Assembly: GCA_024529925.1 (NCBI GenBank)
Contig: JAFEUB010001017.1
Location: forward strand, 226,501 to 290,500
DNA from: Ophthalmolycus amberensis
Lineage: Eukaryota > Chordata > Actinopteri > Perciformes > Zoarcidae
Length of the DNA: 64,000 nucleotides
Direction of reading: 5' to 3'
Within the stretch, counting starts at the first letter, position 1; each line of letters opens with the position of its first letter. A program made the position numbers and the translations under genes. Positions 1 to 11,131 of this stretch are shown piece after piece. The notes beneath the pieces were generated by a model. It searched no databases and was not told the origin of the DNA. It was given only the letters and a program-made list of their open reading frames with translations.

Positions 1-195
1 CACCACGCCCAGCAGAGACAGGCCACCGCTGCGTTAGCTCAACTCTCTCAGCCTGGAGCACCTGGAAACGTGTCCACTGCCTCTGCAGCTCCAGTGGGAT
101 GTTTACAGAGCGTATGGAACATTCTCAGGACTGTGATGCCTCGAACCGGGGACAACAGGGTGCGAGACGGAAGATATTACAGAGCGTCTGTGCCG

Positions 196-217
196 GTGTG
201 TGTGTGTGTGTGTGTGT
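196..217. repeat. (GT)n, i.e. (CA)n on the sense strand, just inside the intron after the 90-bp macf1 exon
   Basis: A run of about 11 GT units on the plus strand. Seen from the gene it is a CA repeat starting about 21 nt downstream of the GTATGG donor. Intronic CA repeats close to a donor are known binding sites for hnRNP L and can enhance or silence the exon. Confidence 0.9.
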
Positions 218-238
218 AAGACAGATAACAATCCATAC

Positions 239-328
239 CAGGGTGACTCCAGAGAGGACCTCCAGCAAGGAGATGAGGTTGTGTCCATCCCTCAGGTCCT
301 CGTACAGGTCTGTGATGTGCTTCCTCAC
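239..328 (-). CDS. macf1: macf1 internal coding exon (90 bp), calponin-homology domain 1 of the actin-binding domain
   Basis: Read on the minus strand, an AG acceptor (330-329) is followed by 30 in-frame codons beginning VRKHIT and containing DLYEDLRDGHNLISLLEVL, ending SGVTL, then a GTATGG donor at 238. This block is the hallmark of the plakin actin-binding domain (plectin, dystonin, MACF1), which binds F-actin and in spectraplakins links it to microtubules. The 90-bp length and zero phase match the second shared actin-binding-domain exon of this family. The start VRKHI fits MACF1 or dystonin rather than plectin, which has AQRHIS here. Combined with WVNKHLIK in the preceding exon, MACF1 is the best fit; dystonin usually reads WINQHLMK. 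Seen: sequence, splice sites, frame. Inferred: the paralogue. A fish has two macf1 copies and I cannot say which. The next exon (PREKGRMRF type) lies below base 1. Confidence 0.93.
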
Positions 329-3300
329 CTGAGCGAGGAGGTAGGAAAGAGGAAGAGGTGAGGTGAGAGGGGATGAAGGGAGGAGAAACAGAAAAAGTCA
401 ACCCTACACTCCAATCATCCCTCTGTTGACTCAACGCTGTTGACATCTGCCAAGCCGACGGCCCGGCAGCTGACGGCTACTGCAGGTTGCCGGGGCCGAC
501 AGAGACGAAGCGCCAGCTGTGGCCTCTCGTCTCTGTTGCCATGACAGCAATGAGTGGGCCGGGGGGGGGCACAGCAGCCTGGTCAGCACCAGTCAGTGAA
601 GGTTTTGTTTGAAAGTGGGACACTCGGAGAGACAGAAGTGAGACATATATTAAATCACATCATATTTATGGAGGGCTCATTTTGACAGCATCATGTGAGA
701 GTTTCCTTATATTTGATGTGAATTAAAGGACTTTAGATTTAAATGTATAACTGTATGACTTAAATCCATTGTTTTATTTAGTTTATGAGAGCTTATTTTC
801 AACACTGGAAACTGTGCTCTTCACCTGCTCTCTGTACGTCTTTGTATTTGCTGCTTCATCAGAAAGCAGGCGGAGAGAGACGGCGGTTGGCATGCAGCAA
901 AGCTCGCTCCTACCCACAGTGTCTCAATACTGTTGCTTCAACATTGCACATCCACCCGAGGATGGATAATGAACGGACCTACCGGGTGACAGGCCCAAAG
1001 GCTCACCTGCATAATGTCACTCGAAGAGACAAGTAGCAACCTACAAGGGATGAAAAGGGGCCACGAAGAACCAGAAAAGGACCAAAAACCCACACAAAAT
1101 GAAGTCAAAGACACCAAAATTACCTGAGGAACACAAAACAATGGAAAAAAAGACGCAAAATCAGGAAAGGATGGAAGGAGACTACAAAGAGAGTCAAAAC
1201 ACGAACAAAACCGAGGCAGAAGCGTCACAAAGTCTGTGCGTCTCCCTCCTACAGGTAAGATAGCTGGGGGGGCCTTTTCCATGTCGGTCCCCCGGGGGCC
1301 CACTGTCTCATAATCCTCCTATGGATCCAACTCGGCAACCAAGGGCACCCGTCTACCTGCATTACTGTGATCTCACTGGAAAAGTTGTGCTGCAGTCCTG
1401 GCCTCAGGACAAGAAGCCGTACTACCACATTTCACCACAAGAGGGCGAGACCGTCACAAGAGTAAGCCGAGGGGCTTCCCTGTCCAGCTAAGATATACCA
1501 AACACCCTAACACGTCTGTCAGAAGTTCTCTGTTGAGGTCGAGATCACAGATAGAATCGTCTCCAAAAGCAACAACATCCCTCTCGTCCTTTTCTTACTT
1601 TCCCCATCATTCTTCCTCCCTCCCTCCTCTGTGTCACACTCTCACCCTCCTGTTGGAGGTCGACATCAGCTATCTAGACGGGAGCGCATGGAACGGGTGT
1701 TAATTAGATGACTGGAAATGAGGAGCTGTTTTTGTCTAATTGTGTCTCGGTGTGTCAGAGCTTGTGTTTGGTTCCAAGTCAGCCTGGATGAGTGGATTCC
1801 TCTCTGTCACCGCCGTGTTTAATACCAGCTTACTGGAAGCCCACCCCTGTGGTTTGAAATGAAACCATTTGAATCACTCAAGGAATCTGACAACACTTAC
1901 AAAAACAGACTTTCAAAATCCAATCCACTGTCTCCATGTTTTTAGTCATAAAATGTATAAATCAGGCTATGAACGATATCTGAGCAAACCCGTCAGTAGA
2001 AACCTTCAGAGTATCGAGAGGAATGAAACTGAAGAGTTTGGTGTCTGTAAGAGCTGCTGAAGTGCAGATTTATGGATCAGAGTCTGAGAGAAAACTCATT
2101 CAGAGAAAACAGCCTTTAAAGAGATGTTTTATAGAACTACATATGTTTTATGAACTGATAGATATCACCATGAAACTTAACCAGCTGATTACTCACATTA
2201 AAACTACTATTTTTTTGTATTACATGTTATGAAAAGTTATGTTTAAATATGCAAATGAGCCATTATCTAATGGTAACTTTGGTGAATTTAGGAGAAATCT
2301 ACAGACGCAAACAGACAAAGTGAAATAAAATAAACAGCTGAATGTGTATTTCGGATGTTTTCCTTCCACTGGTCTGAAAGATGTTATTGAAGCTAAACAG
2401 ACCAAAGTCTCACAATGAATCAGTGCATTAAAATAACAATGTTTTAGCCAGAAGTGTCTCGTCTTAACAGTGCTCGACACTCCACTCTTCTAGGCCTGAA
2501 CATGTTTAATGATGGAAGTCAGCGGCGTTTGACAACAAAAAGGCGCGCGGGTTGCATGTGGTCAAACCTGTCGTTAGCATACTGAGCTACAGAGCGGCTA
2601 ACAGTCCTCCATCTCTGAGAAAAGCCTCTCGCCTCCTCCCGGCTTCTTAAAGCTCCGCTACCAGATTTAAGCTCACCGAGTAAACAACCCTGCTGGGTTA
2701 AAGTGTGTCACCGCGTGCCAGCAGGTAGCTTGGTGTTTGCACTGTGTATCCACACACACACACACCTGTCAACACAGCGCACACCTGAGCAGCCAAAGAC
2801 ATGCCAGACGAGACACACTGAGTAAACAAGGATGGTGTCACCCAGCAGGAAGCTGAGGGCAGAGGGCACCTGTCCGTCTCCGTCTCTTCATCTCTAACAT
2901 CCATTCTCGCTGTCTCATGAGCTTATTTTCCATTCCGTCTTCCTCTCTTAATCTTTCCTCCCTCTCGGCCTCCGGTCTGTGTTCTTCTGTTTGTCTCTAA
3001 ATCTCTGCCGGTAGGGCGGAGGTTTGTAGACTCAACAGTGCTGGCTAAGAGTCAGCAGATGACGGAGTACACAGAACTATTTCACCCCGCCGTCTATTAG
3101 AGAACAGTGTTTGGACATCTACTTTCTGACAGCAGCAGATATTTCAACCGATGAGACGAGAGGCGTTTCTCCTCTCTCCTGTGCCATGTTTTCATGTCCT
3201 CCCCTCTCCTTCCGTGTCCTCCGTCTCACCCTCCCTCCTCCCTCCTTCCTCTCTCGCTACGACAGCAAAGGTTAGCACTCGCTTTAATAATTACAACATG

Positions 3301-3734
3301 ACCTCTGTGCCAATGTAACGGCACGGTGTGTGTGTGTGTGTGAATAGAAAGACAAAGTGTGAGAGATGGTGCATTATGGGAGCTGGAGACAGTGTCTACA
3401 TTGTCCCTCTTCTCAGACTGTTGTCTTGCTCTATATGGAACATGTCTGGTTCTTTTGAAGGTTTTCTACCAACGTCTTACATTTTTAACAGCCCAAAACA
3501 CAAATATATTGAAATAACAATCATATAAAAGAAGAAATCTGCAAATCCTCAAACAAGTGAATGAAACAATAACTAAAATAGTTGGTTTTTCTCTCACACA
3601 TATATGTATATGATATAAAACCAATAGAATCAGCTAATCGTGATGAAATTGAGATATTTGATGACTTAAATACAAAATAATTGATCCATTCTGTTTCAAA
3701 GCTTCAACACATCTCACTCTTCATTTCTTTCTCT

Positions 3735-3805
3735 CATGTAATGGTTATTTTCATCATCAATTAATCAGCAGATTATGTTCTCGATCAATCTTGATAAAAC
3801 ATTTT
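3735..3805. repeat. fragment of a dispersed AT-rich teleost repeat (GATTAATC type)
   Basis: Reads TTATTTTCATCATCAATTAA, then CAGCAGATTATGTTCTCGAT. This resembles the widespread fish element whose end reads GGGCTGCAACTAACGATTA. Other likely fragments lie at 6888, 23418, 36458 and 58990. Called from memory of the family. Confidence 0.45.
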
Positions 3806-4008
3806 GTTACATAGTATGAAATTCTCATTACATCCTGACTAATCAATAAATCAAATAAAAAATACAATAAATATCCGGTATCTGTGGCTGTCGCAGGACT
3901 ATAAGAATTCAGGCTGAATGAAATGATTGGACGGGCTACCTTCCTTCCTACCTACCGAGTTGACTTATTCAAATTGTTTGTGTGTTCCAAACAACAGTCC
4001 AAAACACT

Positions 4009-4066
4009 CACTCTCTCTCTCTAGATATAGATATAGATATAGATATAGATATAGATATAGATATAG

Positions 4067-4107
<41 letters not shown>

Positions 4108-4194
4108 TATATATAGATATATAGATATATAGATATATATATAGATATAGATATATAGATATATATATCTATATAGATATATATATATTTATAT
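4009..4194. repeat. compound microsatellite (CT)n-(TAGATA)n-(TAGA)n-(TA)n
   Basis: Seven CT units, then about seven perfect TAGATA hexamers, about nine TAGA tetramers, then a mixed TAGATATA/TA tract. Step-wise motif change within one array suggests successive slippage expansions. Reading frames through it give only Ile/Ser/Tyr repeats and are not coding. Confidence 0.93.
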
Positions 4195-4510
4195 ATTTTG
4201 TGGAGGAACAAACCCATTTTGGGGCATTGTGTTAAAAAATGACGTAAACCAGCTATCAAATCAAAGTATCTGCTCCTATGCAATAGAACAGAAACATCCC
4301 ATTCCACATGAGTGGGAGGTGCAGTTCCAGCCGCCTCTGTCTCTGACCTACATCTACAGTCCGCTCATAGCGTTACAGTCACGGGCAGCGACGTGACGAC
4401 AGTCGCTGCAGAGTTATGGGGTCACACGGACGCTTCACTCCCGGGTCATGTGATAGAAATACTTCTGCATTCTGCTCTCCTCACCGCACTTTATGGACGT
4501 GCTAGAAAGG

Positions 4511-4512
<2 letters not shown>

Positions 4513-4545
<33 letters not shown>
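4513..4545. repeat. (GT)16 microsatellite
   Basis: Perfect GT dinucleotide array, intronic. Confidence 0.95.
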
Positions 4546-4548
<3 letters not shown>

Positions 4549-4829
4549 ATATGACAGTATGCACACGTGTTGGCTTATACTTTTACTGTGAAGGGCACAA
4601 CAGTAGATCTTATTCATTATGCAGCTGCTCATTCAGATTGAATGTGTTCAGTTGTTTCTTTTTGTTGATGCCTTCGATTGCAACAATCTCCTCCAGGACC
4701 ACGGCGGTGGACAAAGACGACGTTTTATGATCTGCATTCCAGCAAACGTTTCTAATAATTCTCATTCCAAACTCACGTTTAGTTTACTCGCCACTTCGCT
4801 GCTCAACATCACGGCGTCAAGACGATACG

Positions 4830-5230
4830 CAGAACGATAAAATACTACAATAGTGTCGACCAAACGCCTGAATATGGATATTGAGACGATATTGTAGGGT
4901 TGACCATGTGGATATGATGACTAAGTGGGTAAAGGCAAATAATAGAGCAGCAAGAACAATCTGGAATGTTCAGAAAATGACATCACTTCACCGTAATGCA
5001 GCCTTCAAAACACTTATGCCACATTATGATATTCAAAGACGATATCGGGTCTCACATCCCGATATTATTGATATGTCAATTCATTCTCCAGCCCTCCACA
5101 AGCTGCATAGAGCCATTAGCAAGAGTGATGAAGCAGACTACAGACTGCTCAGACAACATTCCCCCATTAACACACAGGACGGATAGACGGAGAAGAAACA
5201 GACCAGCGGGAAGTCTTTTCTTTAGAATAT
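4830..5230. mobile_element. degraded DNA-transposon-like sequence
   Basis: Contains the phrase GATATTGAGACGATATTGTA and later GACGATATCGGGTCTCACAT, resembling terminal regions of fish hAT-like families built around CGATATTG. A 101-codon frame runs through it but matches no protein I recognise. Boundaries and class are uncertain. Confidence 0.35.
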
Positions 5231-5339
5231 AGATATATAGACAGGACGGTCTACACCACAAATAGAAACAATTACTGCTTTATGAAGCTAATATTCTGCT
5301 ATAAAAGATGCTAATGGGTATGGAGCAACACCCGAGGCA

Positions 5340-5830
5340 GAAGATGGAGAAGCGTGGTGCTGTGCCGGGTATCGGTACACGATAGCTTTAAGATGTCGAC
5401 CGAAATAGCCCCAGCACCAAGTAGTACCCAGATCGAGAACGCAGTCGCGTTCATTTTGTCACATATTTTCAACATAAACGCAATTGTGAGTATTATGGGA
5501 GTAAGGCACGTACGTGCTGGTGGCGTTCTTTCACATGATGGGAATCAAATGAAGTACTCTGCTGGTATCGGTGTCACTTTAAGGGTACTGGTACTGGTTC
5601 TACTATTGTGCTCAGTGGAGTACCTTTATGATACAGCAGAAATGGGAATGAGCAGCACAATAAACCTCATCTCAGCCATGTTTCCAGGACATGTAGCGTA
5701 TTACTACGCTCCCACTGGAGTTACAGTCCAGCTCCTTTACAGGACCCGAGACTTTTCACTCCACTGGTTTTCAAATAAATGGTATTTGAGAAGGTATCGA
5801 ACATGGTACATGACATATTACTGTGTATCT
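5340..5830. mobile_element. degraded repeat with GGTATCGGTA-type motifs
   Basis: GGGTATCGGTACACGATAGC, CCAGCACCAAGTAGTACCCA and TGGTATCGGTGTCACTTTAA are characteristic of fish repeats of the 'GGTATCGGTAC' kind. An open frame across 5354-5857 has no recognisable domain, so I treat it as non-coding repeat. Confidence 0.4.
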
Positions 5831-5968
5831 TTGAGACATAGATGGAGGTTAATTTGACCTGCGTTGGTCCAAGATGATCAAGTTCAAGACAAATTCTTCA
5901 GCACAATATTTATATTTAACTTTATTATAAAATGAGCCCGGCAGGCATTTCCCCTCAGTGACACATAC

Positions 5969-6030
5969 CTTGATGAGATGCTTGTTGACCCACTTGGTGA
6001 AGGTTTTCTTCTGCACCCTGTCCCGCTCAT
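5969..6030 (-). CDS. macf1: macf1 internal coding exon (62 bp), start of the actin-binding domain
   Basis: On the minus strand a pyrimidine tract ending TTCTGCAG precedes 62 bases reading (G)AT-GAG-CGG-GAC, that is DERDRVQ followed by KKTFTKWVNKHLIK, then a GTATGTG donor at 5968. QKKTFTKWVN fits the actinin-type actin-binding signature and forms the first helix of CH1. The exon opens in phase 1 (it supplies bases 2 and 3 of the Asp codon) and ends on a codon boundary, so it joins the 90-bp exon at 328 in frame. In plectin and its relatives this is the common exon to which many alternative first exons are spliced, so the exon upstream must end in phase 1. The intron to the next exon is about 5.6 kb. 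WVNKHLIK favours MACF1 or plectin over dystonin. Confidence 0.95.
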
Positions 6031-6051
6031 CTGCAGAACAAGAAGCAAAGA

Positions 6052-6068
6052 GGGGGGGGGGGGGGGGG
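6052..6068. repeat. G17 run (C17 on the sense strand) in front of the 62-bp macf1 exon
   Basis: On the gene strand this is a C17 run lying about 22-38 nt before the exon, followed by CTCTTTGCTTCTTGTTCTGCAG-like pyrimidines up to the acceptor. It is part of, or next to, the polypyrimidine tract and is likely length-variable between individuals. Confidence 0.93.
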
Positions 6069-8440
6069 TTAATGACATCATCCAAAGAACAGCATAGCTG
6101 CTGCAGCCAGCGGGATCGCGCCACCGAGTTATGTAGATGACGAGGTCTCTCACACACTCCCCACACTTTCATTCCTTCACTCCATAAAAGACACATAACT
6201 AAATGTAACTGGATAAAACTCACTCATGCCTACATTCACAACAACACCTTGAGGATGACTCAGTCTTCTTCACAGTTACTACATGCGTCTCATCTTCCTC
6301 AGCAGCGATGTAAAAGACAAACACTGTGAAGGTTCCCAGGTTCACAGACTCAAAGTCCTGTTGATAAGATCCTCCGTATCTACAAACGTGACCTCTTGTA
6401 AAGAACAGCCGTCTTTACTAGGATTCAATTAGATGACACCATCCTGAGTGAGACTGAAGTGTGATCTGCAGCGAGGCAGACCTCCAGAGGCCGGAGGAGT
6501 GAGGCAGTCAGGCCAGGAATAGAGCCTGATGCTGAGCCACCACTGTGTTATCTTCCCCCTCTTTGCCACCTCCTCCTCTTCTTCCTCCTCTTCCTCCTCC
6601 ACACCAGCGGAGCCTCTCTTCCTATCCAGCCTCTCTCTGCTCGTATCAGTGCGTCTGGGAGAAAACACAGACCGGCTCTCCTTTTCCCGCCGCTCTGTTG
6701 AACATGTCACTTCCTGCTGATAGGGTTAAACTTCCTTCCTAGGCAACATGAGGGATACAAAATGCAATGTGTGTGCAATGTACAGAGACAGGCTACGGAA
6801 GTCAACACTGGTAAAGTCTGTTAGCTAGTGAGCTAGGTAGTTATCGTTCCTCCATTGACAGAAAAATAATCTGCAAAATTGAAAGAAAACAAACTGATTC
6901 ATCGTTCTAGTCAAATGTCAAGTAAAAAAGCAAAATATTCTCAGATTAAAGCATCTCATTGGTGAGGATTTGACTTTTTGTCAAACAAAACCAGACATTT
7001 GAAGATAAGAGAAATAAGATCTACTGATAACGGATCACGCTCGGGTTCATTGCCTTCCTGGTATCCAAGAAGAGGAGAGTCCAGGCTCTCAGCAAAGCCT
7101 CTGGATCTAATTTGTCCAAAAGAGGTCCGTTCAGGTCCCGAACCGACGTGAAGACTGTTACGGCTCTGGCTGACTAGTGTCATTTACAGCGGAAAGTCGC
7201 TTTGCAGTTGCTGGGCACACGATTTTCAATGACATTTTAATGACACATTATTGTCTAATTTGAGAGACCCCCCCCGGAGTTTTGCAATTGAGGCTGTTTT
7301 TCAGGGGGGCTCGAGCTTAAATTTAGGGTTCTCAAACGCCCCCAAGACGTGTTTGCACATTTCTGACGTCATAAATCTACAGAAATATTTTTTTTAAAGG
7401 TGTTTAAAGTTTTTTTCCCAGGATGACAACTCAAGTTTCAGCTGATACTAAAAATGTAGTAAGATAAAACCGTTATTTGTCATATGGAGACGAGCTCAAT
7501 GACAGAGGAGTATTTTCCCTCCAGTTTGTCAAACAGCCAATCAGAGAGCAGCCTGCTGCAGGTACTTCCCCCTCCTGCCAGCTGTTTATCGGTTACCATG
7601 GAGAAGCCTTACGGCAGAGCAGCCATGTGGCGAGAGAGACGATATCACTTCCTCCTTCAAAGACGACTGGATGAAACTCAAAGTCTCACACACGCGCACG
7701 CGCACGGTGTCACAGAGTTTACATAGGTCAAGCCCTCCAGGCAAACAACATATATTTCAACACGCTGTTGCAAAATAGTTTCATCACTGCAACACGCCTT
7801 GCTTCCCAAACCTGCTGGGGTAGCTGAGCTAGTTAGCCAGAGGAAACACTCCGCCTTTTGCATGTAATTAGGTCACACACACACGCTCGATTCACGTAGG
7901 TGTGCTAATCGGGCCATAAACCCACCAGTATTATTCTTACAGAATCATAGACGCGAGAAGAGTCGAGGCGTGCGAGTGACAGCCACGGGCAGGCGCTCAT
8001 TCATCTACAATGGAGGCCGTTGTTACGATGTACACAGACACACACACCCTTTCCATGCTGTCCAAACACAACAGAACACACACTTTGCCCTGACACCCAC
8101 AATGATTGATAGAGACCACAATAAGCGTAACTGTCGTCACCGGTGTTTGTGCACAAAGAGGATCTGTTCGAACACACAGTGAAACACGTGCTGCACACTG
8201 GCAGCATGTAAACGACTGTGTGGGCATGTACACACACAGACACACACACACACACACACACAGACCTGCACAGCACATGAGCGAGTACAGGTGAGCGTTG
8301 AGCTGACACTCGTCCCTGTAGTCCGTCCACATCGTCCTCCGATCAGGGCTTCATTCTGATGCCGTCGGTGCAAATCATCCCAGACGTTAGTGGGATATTT
8401 ATAGCAGTGAGACGTGTTTGGCAGCAGACTGCCGACCTCG
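6069..8440. other. intronic stretch without recognised gene
   Basis: Contains a pyrimidine-rich run (about 6566-6601), a fragment of the AT-rich dispersed repeat at about 6888-6960 (CAAATGTCAAGTAAAAAAGC), and a CA/CG run near 7686-7708. The 7020-7650 part reads like old repeat, but I cannot name it. Nothing coding was found. Confidence 0.6.
8229..8262. repeat. (CA)n microsatellite with one GA interruption
   Basis: CACACACACAGA then about 10 CA units. Reading frames in both directions through it give only His/Thr or Cys/Val repeats. Confidence 0.9.
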
Positions 8441-10700
8441 TATCCAGGAGCTGCAGCGTGGAAGTGTGAGGCAGAGCACCGGCAGGTACGACCAGTTTTT
8501 TCGGAGTCTCTTCCTCTTGCTATGAGGCTCACACGTTCCCCCTCTCTCCTCAAACCCTCGCTGCCATGTCGGCCTTCTCCCTCAGTCTCCCCCACTCTCT
8601 CCCCAGCTGCTCTCACACGTGTGTCAAAGTCAGCAGGCGGCTCCTCCCCCTGTCAGCCAGGAAAAGGACGTCCCCTCCCCTCCCTCACCTCAGTTCTACT
8701 TCCTCGCCAGGCAGCGGCACTCTGCTCGCTCTGTTTCCAGGCCACAGCAGACGGCGGCTCTGCAGAGCTGCAGGGGTGCTTGCTCTGTCGGCTCTCTGTG
8801 GTTTCCCCCTTCCACAGAGCCTCGCTCTGCGACGGTAAGCAACCCTAAGTCCAGAGGGACGGGGCGGAACCGGAGGAGAACCTGTCTTGCACCGAGGTTT
8901 TAAAAAAAATAAACAATTCTGTGCAAACAAAATGCTTTTTTAAGTTCCAGACAAATCCATTAGGGGTGATGTAATCCACTTCTGAGTCCTCTTAGCATGC
9001 CACAAAAAACATACAAGTATGGGCTGTTCTAGTTCAACACACTACTCTTTACGTCCAAGCTGACAGAAGGCAGACGCAGCAGCTCCCTGATACCTCCGTT
9101 TCCTCGCCTTCCCTCCTGCTCCCTTTCACACGTCTCCTTTCCTTAAGAGGCGAACAAGAAAACAGTCCCGAGGCCTTTTCAGCTCCTGGCAACGAGAAGC
9201 TTCTGTTCGCTTTCCCGAAGAACACGGGGGCAAAGACCGAGACTCGGGCTGAGACGGACTTTCATCATCGGGAGAGAGAGAGACAGAAGGGCCTGGCAGA
9301 TTTGTGACGTCGTATAATTTAATAACGGAAGAAAAAACAGCTCATCTCGTTAGCGCACGTGTCTTGGGGAGTGCACAGCAGAGCCGGGAGACGACATGAT
9401 GAAGAATAGTTCTGGCCCGGGTCCAGACGTGTGCAGCCACAGTGAGCGGTCAGCAGTGAGCGAGAGGACTAACGCCGCCTGGCGCCAAACACATCGTCCA
9501 ATCAGGAAGAGGCAAGTCCCGGTCCTTTCCGCAGCAGACAGCCTCAACTCAAGATTTTCATGAGACCGCTCTCTTCCCTTCTCACTTGTTTCTCAAAATA
9601 GCTCTGGAGACAGTGCTGACGCAGTTTGGGATAAAATTCTGCTCTGTCATGTTTGGCTTGTTTGGAAGCAATGAGTCTAAAAAGCTCTGCTGAGGCCTGA
9701 GAAGGTCATGTGACCTGGTCAGGAAGTGAGGACAGGCTGGTATGATAGCAGGTGTATGGTCTAGTCACAACAGGCTCACGCAGAGTCACACTAGCTCCTC
9801 CTCTTCTTCCACCGGCTGCGTCACTCCTTCATCTCCGTCCCTCCTTTTGGCTCCCTCTTCTTCTTTCCTCCCGTCAGGTTCTTCCTTCTCTCCGAGTAAA
9901 GCGCTCCTCTCTCTCCATCTCTCCACGCTAAAAATACCCGACGGAGCTTACGCCTCTAATACTAACGCAGAGTGCTGCTTATCCCCACTCCCCTACTCCT
10001 CCCCTCCCTCCCGTTGTTGCGTCTAATCTCCCCCGCTCTCTCCCTCTCTGCTGCCCCGTCTTCCCGGCTCTCTCGCTCTTCTTGTGATCCGATCGTGGGA
10101 GGGATGTCTCCGAGTGTCCCCCCTTCTCCTCTGCTGGTCCCGACAAGTCGTCTCCCCTTCTTTCACTTTCCCTCTCTGTTTCAGTTTCTCCCTCAGCCAG
10201 GCTGGCTCCCAGGGTTCATTACCTCCTCCTCCTCCTCCTCCTCCTCCTCCTCCTCTCTGCTGACACTCGCAGGCTGGCAGCAGCCTCCATCCCTCCTTTT
10301 TCAATTCGTTCTTCCTTTCCCTCCGCTTGTTATCCCAATTCTCTCCCTCGGAGCTACGAATGTTGAATGCTAACTGTTTGCGAAGCAGGACAAGGTCACT
10401 GTAGATCTGCAGATCAGCTGACCGGATGAGGCAGGAACTTGTCGTCTAAACGTCCAGTCTATAGTCAGATTCAAACTCTCCCTCTTCCTGCTTGGTAGCC
10501 ACCACATGTTATCCCACTTACACACTAATAATCAGCTCCTGTGGTCACAAAGGAAAAACGCCTGCTGTTTGAGAAACTCCTGAAGATCAATACTACATCA
10601 TAAACAAGACGTGAATGTATGAGGTCATGAGCACGAAGGCTTCTTCATGCAAAGTGACATCAAAGCAGAGGAGGAGAGGTCGGCGCCCGGCAGCAGTGTC
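8440..10700. other. GC- and pyrimidine-rich intronic stretch
   Basis: Long C/T-rich runs (8530-8720, 9800-10330) with a fair number of CpGs, for example around 9860-10110. Some alternative-promoter or enhancer role is possible but no first exon with the right phase and a convincing peptide was found. Several 80-140 codon frames here have low-complexity Ser/Pro/Leu composition and are compositional artefacts. Confidence 0.4.
10222..10255. repeat. (CCT)11 trinucleotide repeat
   Basis: Near-perfect CTC/CCT array inside a pyrimidine-rich region. Confidence 0.92.
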
Positions 10701-10955
10701 TCCTCCTCCTCCTCCTCCTCCTCTTCCAGGAGCAGAGCTTCTCCTCTCTGCTCCTCCGGTCCCCAGTCGGAGTCAACACCACGCTGCTGCAGACCCAGGC
10801 CCCGTATTGCTGGGCCTCACTGGAGGGAAGGGAGAACCAGAACCAGGACTGAGAGGAGCAGACTGTCAGACCCTGGACTTTGGTGCTCTGAAACACTACC
10901 ACTTTCGTCCACAGGGACCGCCAAAGTCAACACAAAATGAAAGTTCCTCGTAGTA
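10697..10955 (+). repeat. dispersed repeat, copy 1 (second copy at about 19727)
   Basis: Starts AGCAGTGTCTCCTCCTCC and holds CCAGGAGCAGAGCTTCTC, AGAACCAGAACCAGGACTGA and GCAGACTGTCAGACCCTGG, all also found in order at 19727-19830. The tail (CACTACCACTTTCGTCCACA, GAAAGTTCCTCGTAGTAGCT) is a phrase I recall from fish dispersed repeats. The internal CCT run is expanded here compared with the other copy. Confidence 0.6.
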
Positions 10956-11123
10956 GCTTTAAGTGCAAAGCTTAGCAATTCCAAAGAAAGTGTAAACCAC
11001 CACGAGTTACATGTATCGACTCAAACCACACAATGTACAGATGCATAAGATGGTGCACACCCACCCTACCACGCTTGGCCTACCACTGTGACAGGCTCAG
11101 CTTCCTGTCATGGGAAATATAAG

Positions 11124-11131
11124 GTTGAGAC
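11124..11131. repeat. target-site duplication, left (GTTGAGAC)
   Basis: Eight bases identical to 12185-12192, flanking the hAT element on both sides. Confidence 0.9.

Larger units (their letters stand above)
329..5968 (-). other. intron between the 62-bp and 90-bp macf1 exons
   Basis: About 5.6 kb bounded by GTATGTG (5968) and CTCAG (329). Apart from the repeats listed separately it holds ordinary AT-moderate intron sequence: short CA/GT runs at about 2750-2766 and 3327-3341, a G8 run near 559, and an AT-rich stretch 3480-3880. I saw no further exon; plectin-type mini-exons can be only 15-36 bp and would be missed by eye. Confidence 0.85.

Noticed and set aside
4881..5186. 101-codon plus-strand frame resembling a retroelement fragment
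   Set aside because: I could not match it to reverse transcriptase, integrase or gag motifs; it overlaps GATATTG-type transposon debris.
5354..5857. 167-codon plus-strand frame
   Set aside because: Lies in repeat-like DNA with GGTATCGG motifs; the peptide has no recognisable domain.
239..6030. Assignment of the two exons to plectin or dystonin
   Set aside because: VRKHI disfavours plectin (AQRHIS) and WVNKHLIK disfavours dystonin (WINQHLMK). MACF1 fits both, though a divergent fish paralogue of dystonin cannot be fully excluded.
9742..10373. Ser/Pro/Leu-rich frames on the plus strand suggesting a protein
   Set aside because: Composition follows the C/T-rich DNA and the CCT repeat; opposite-strand frames show the same bias.
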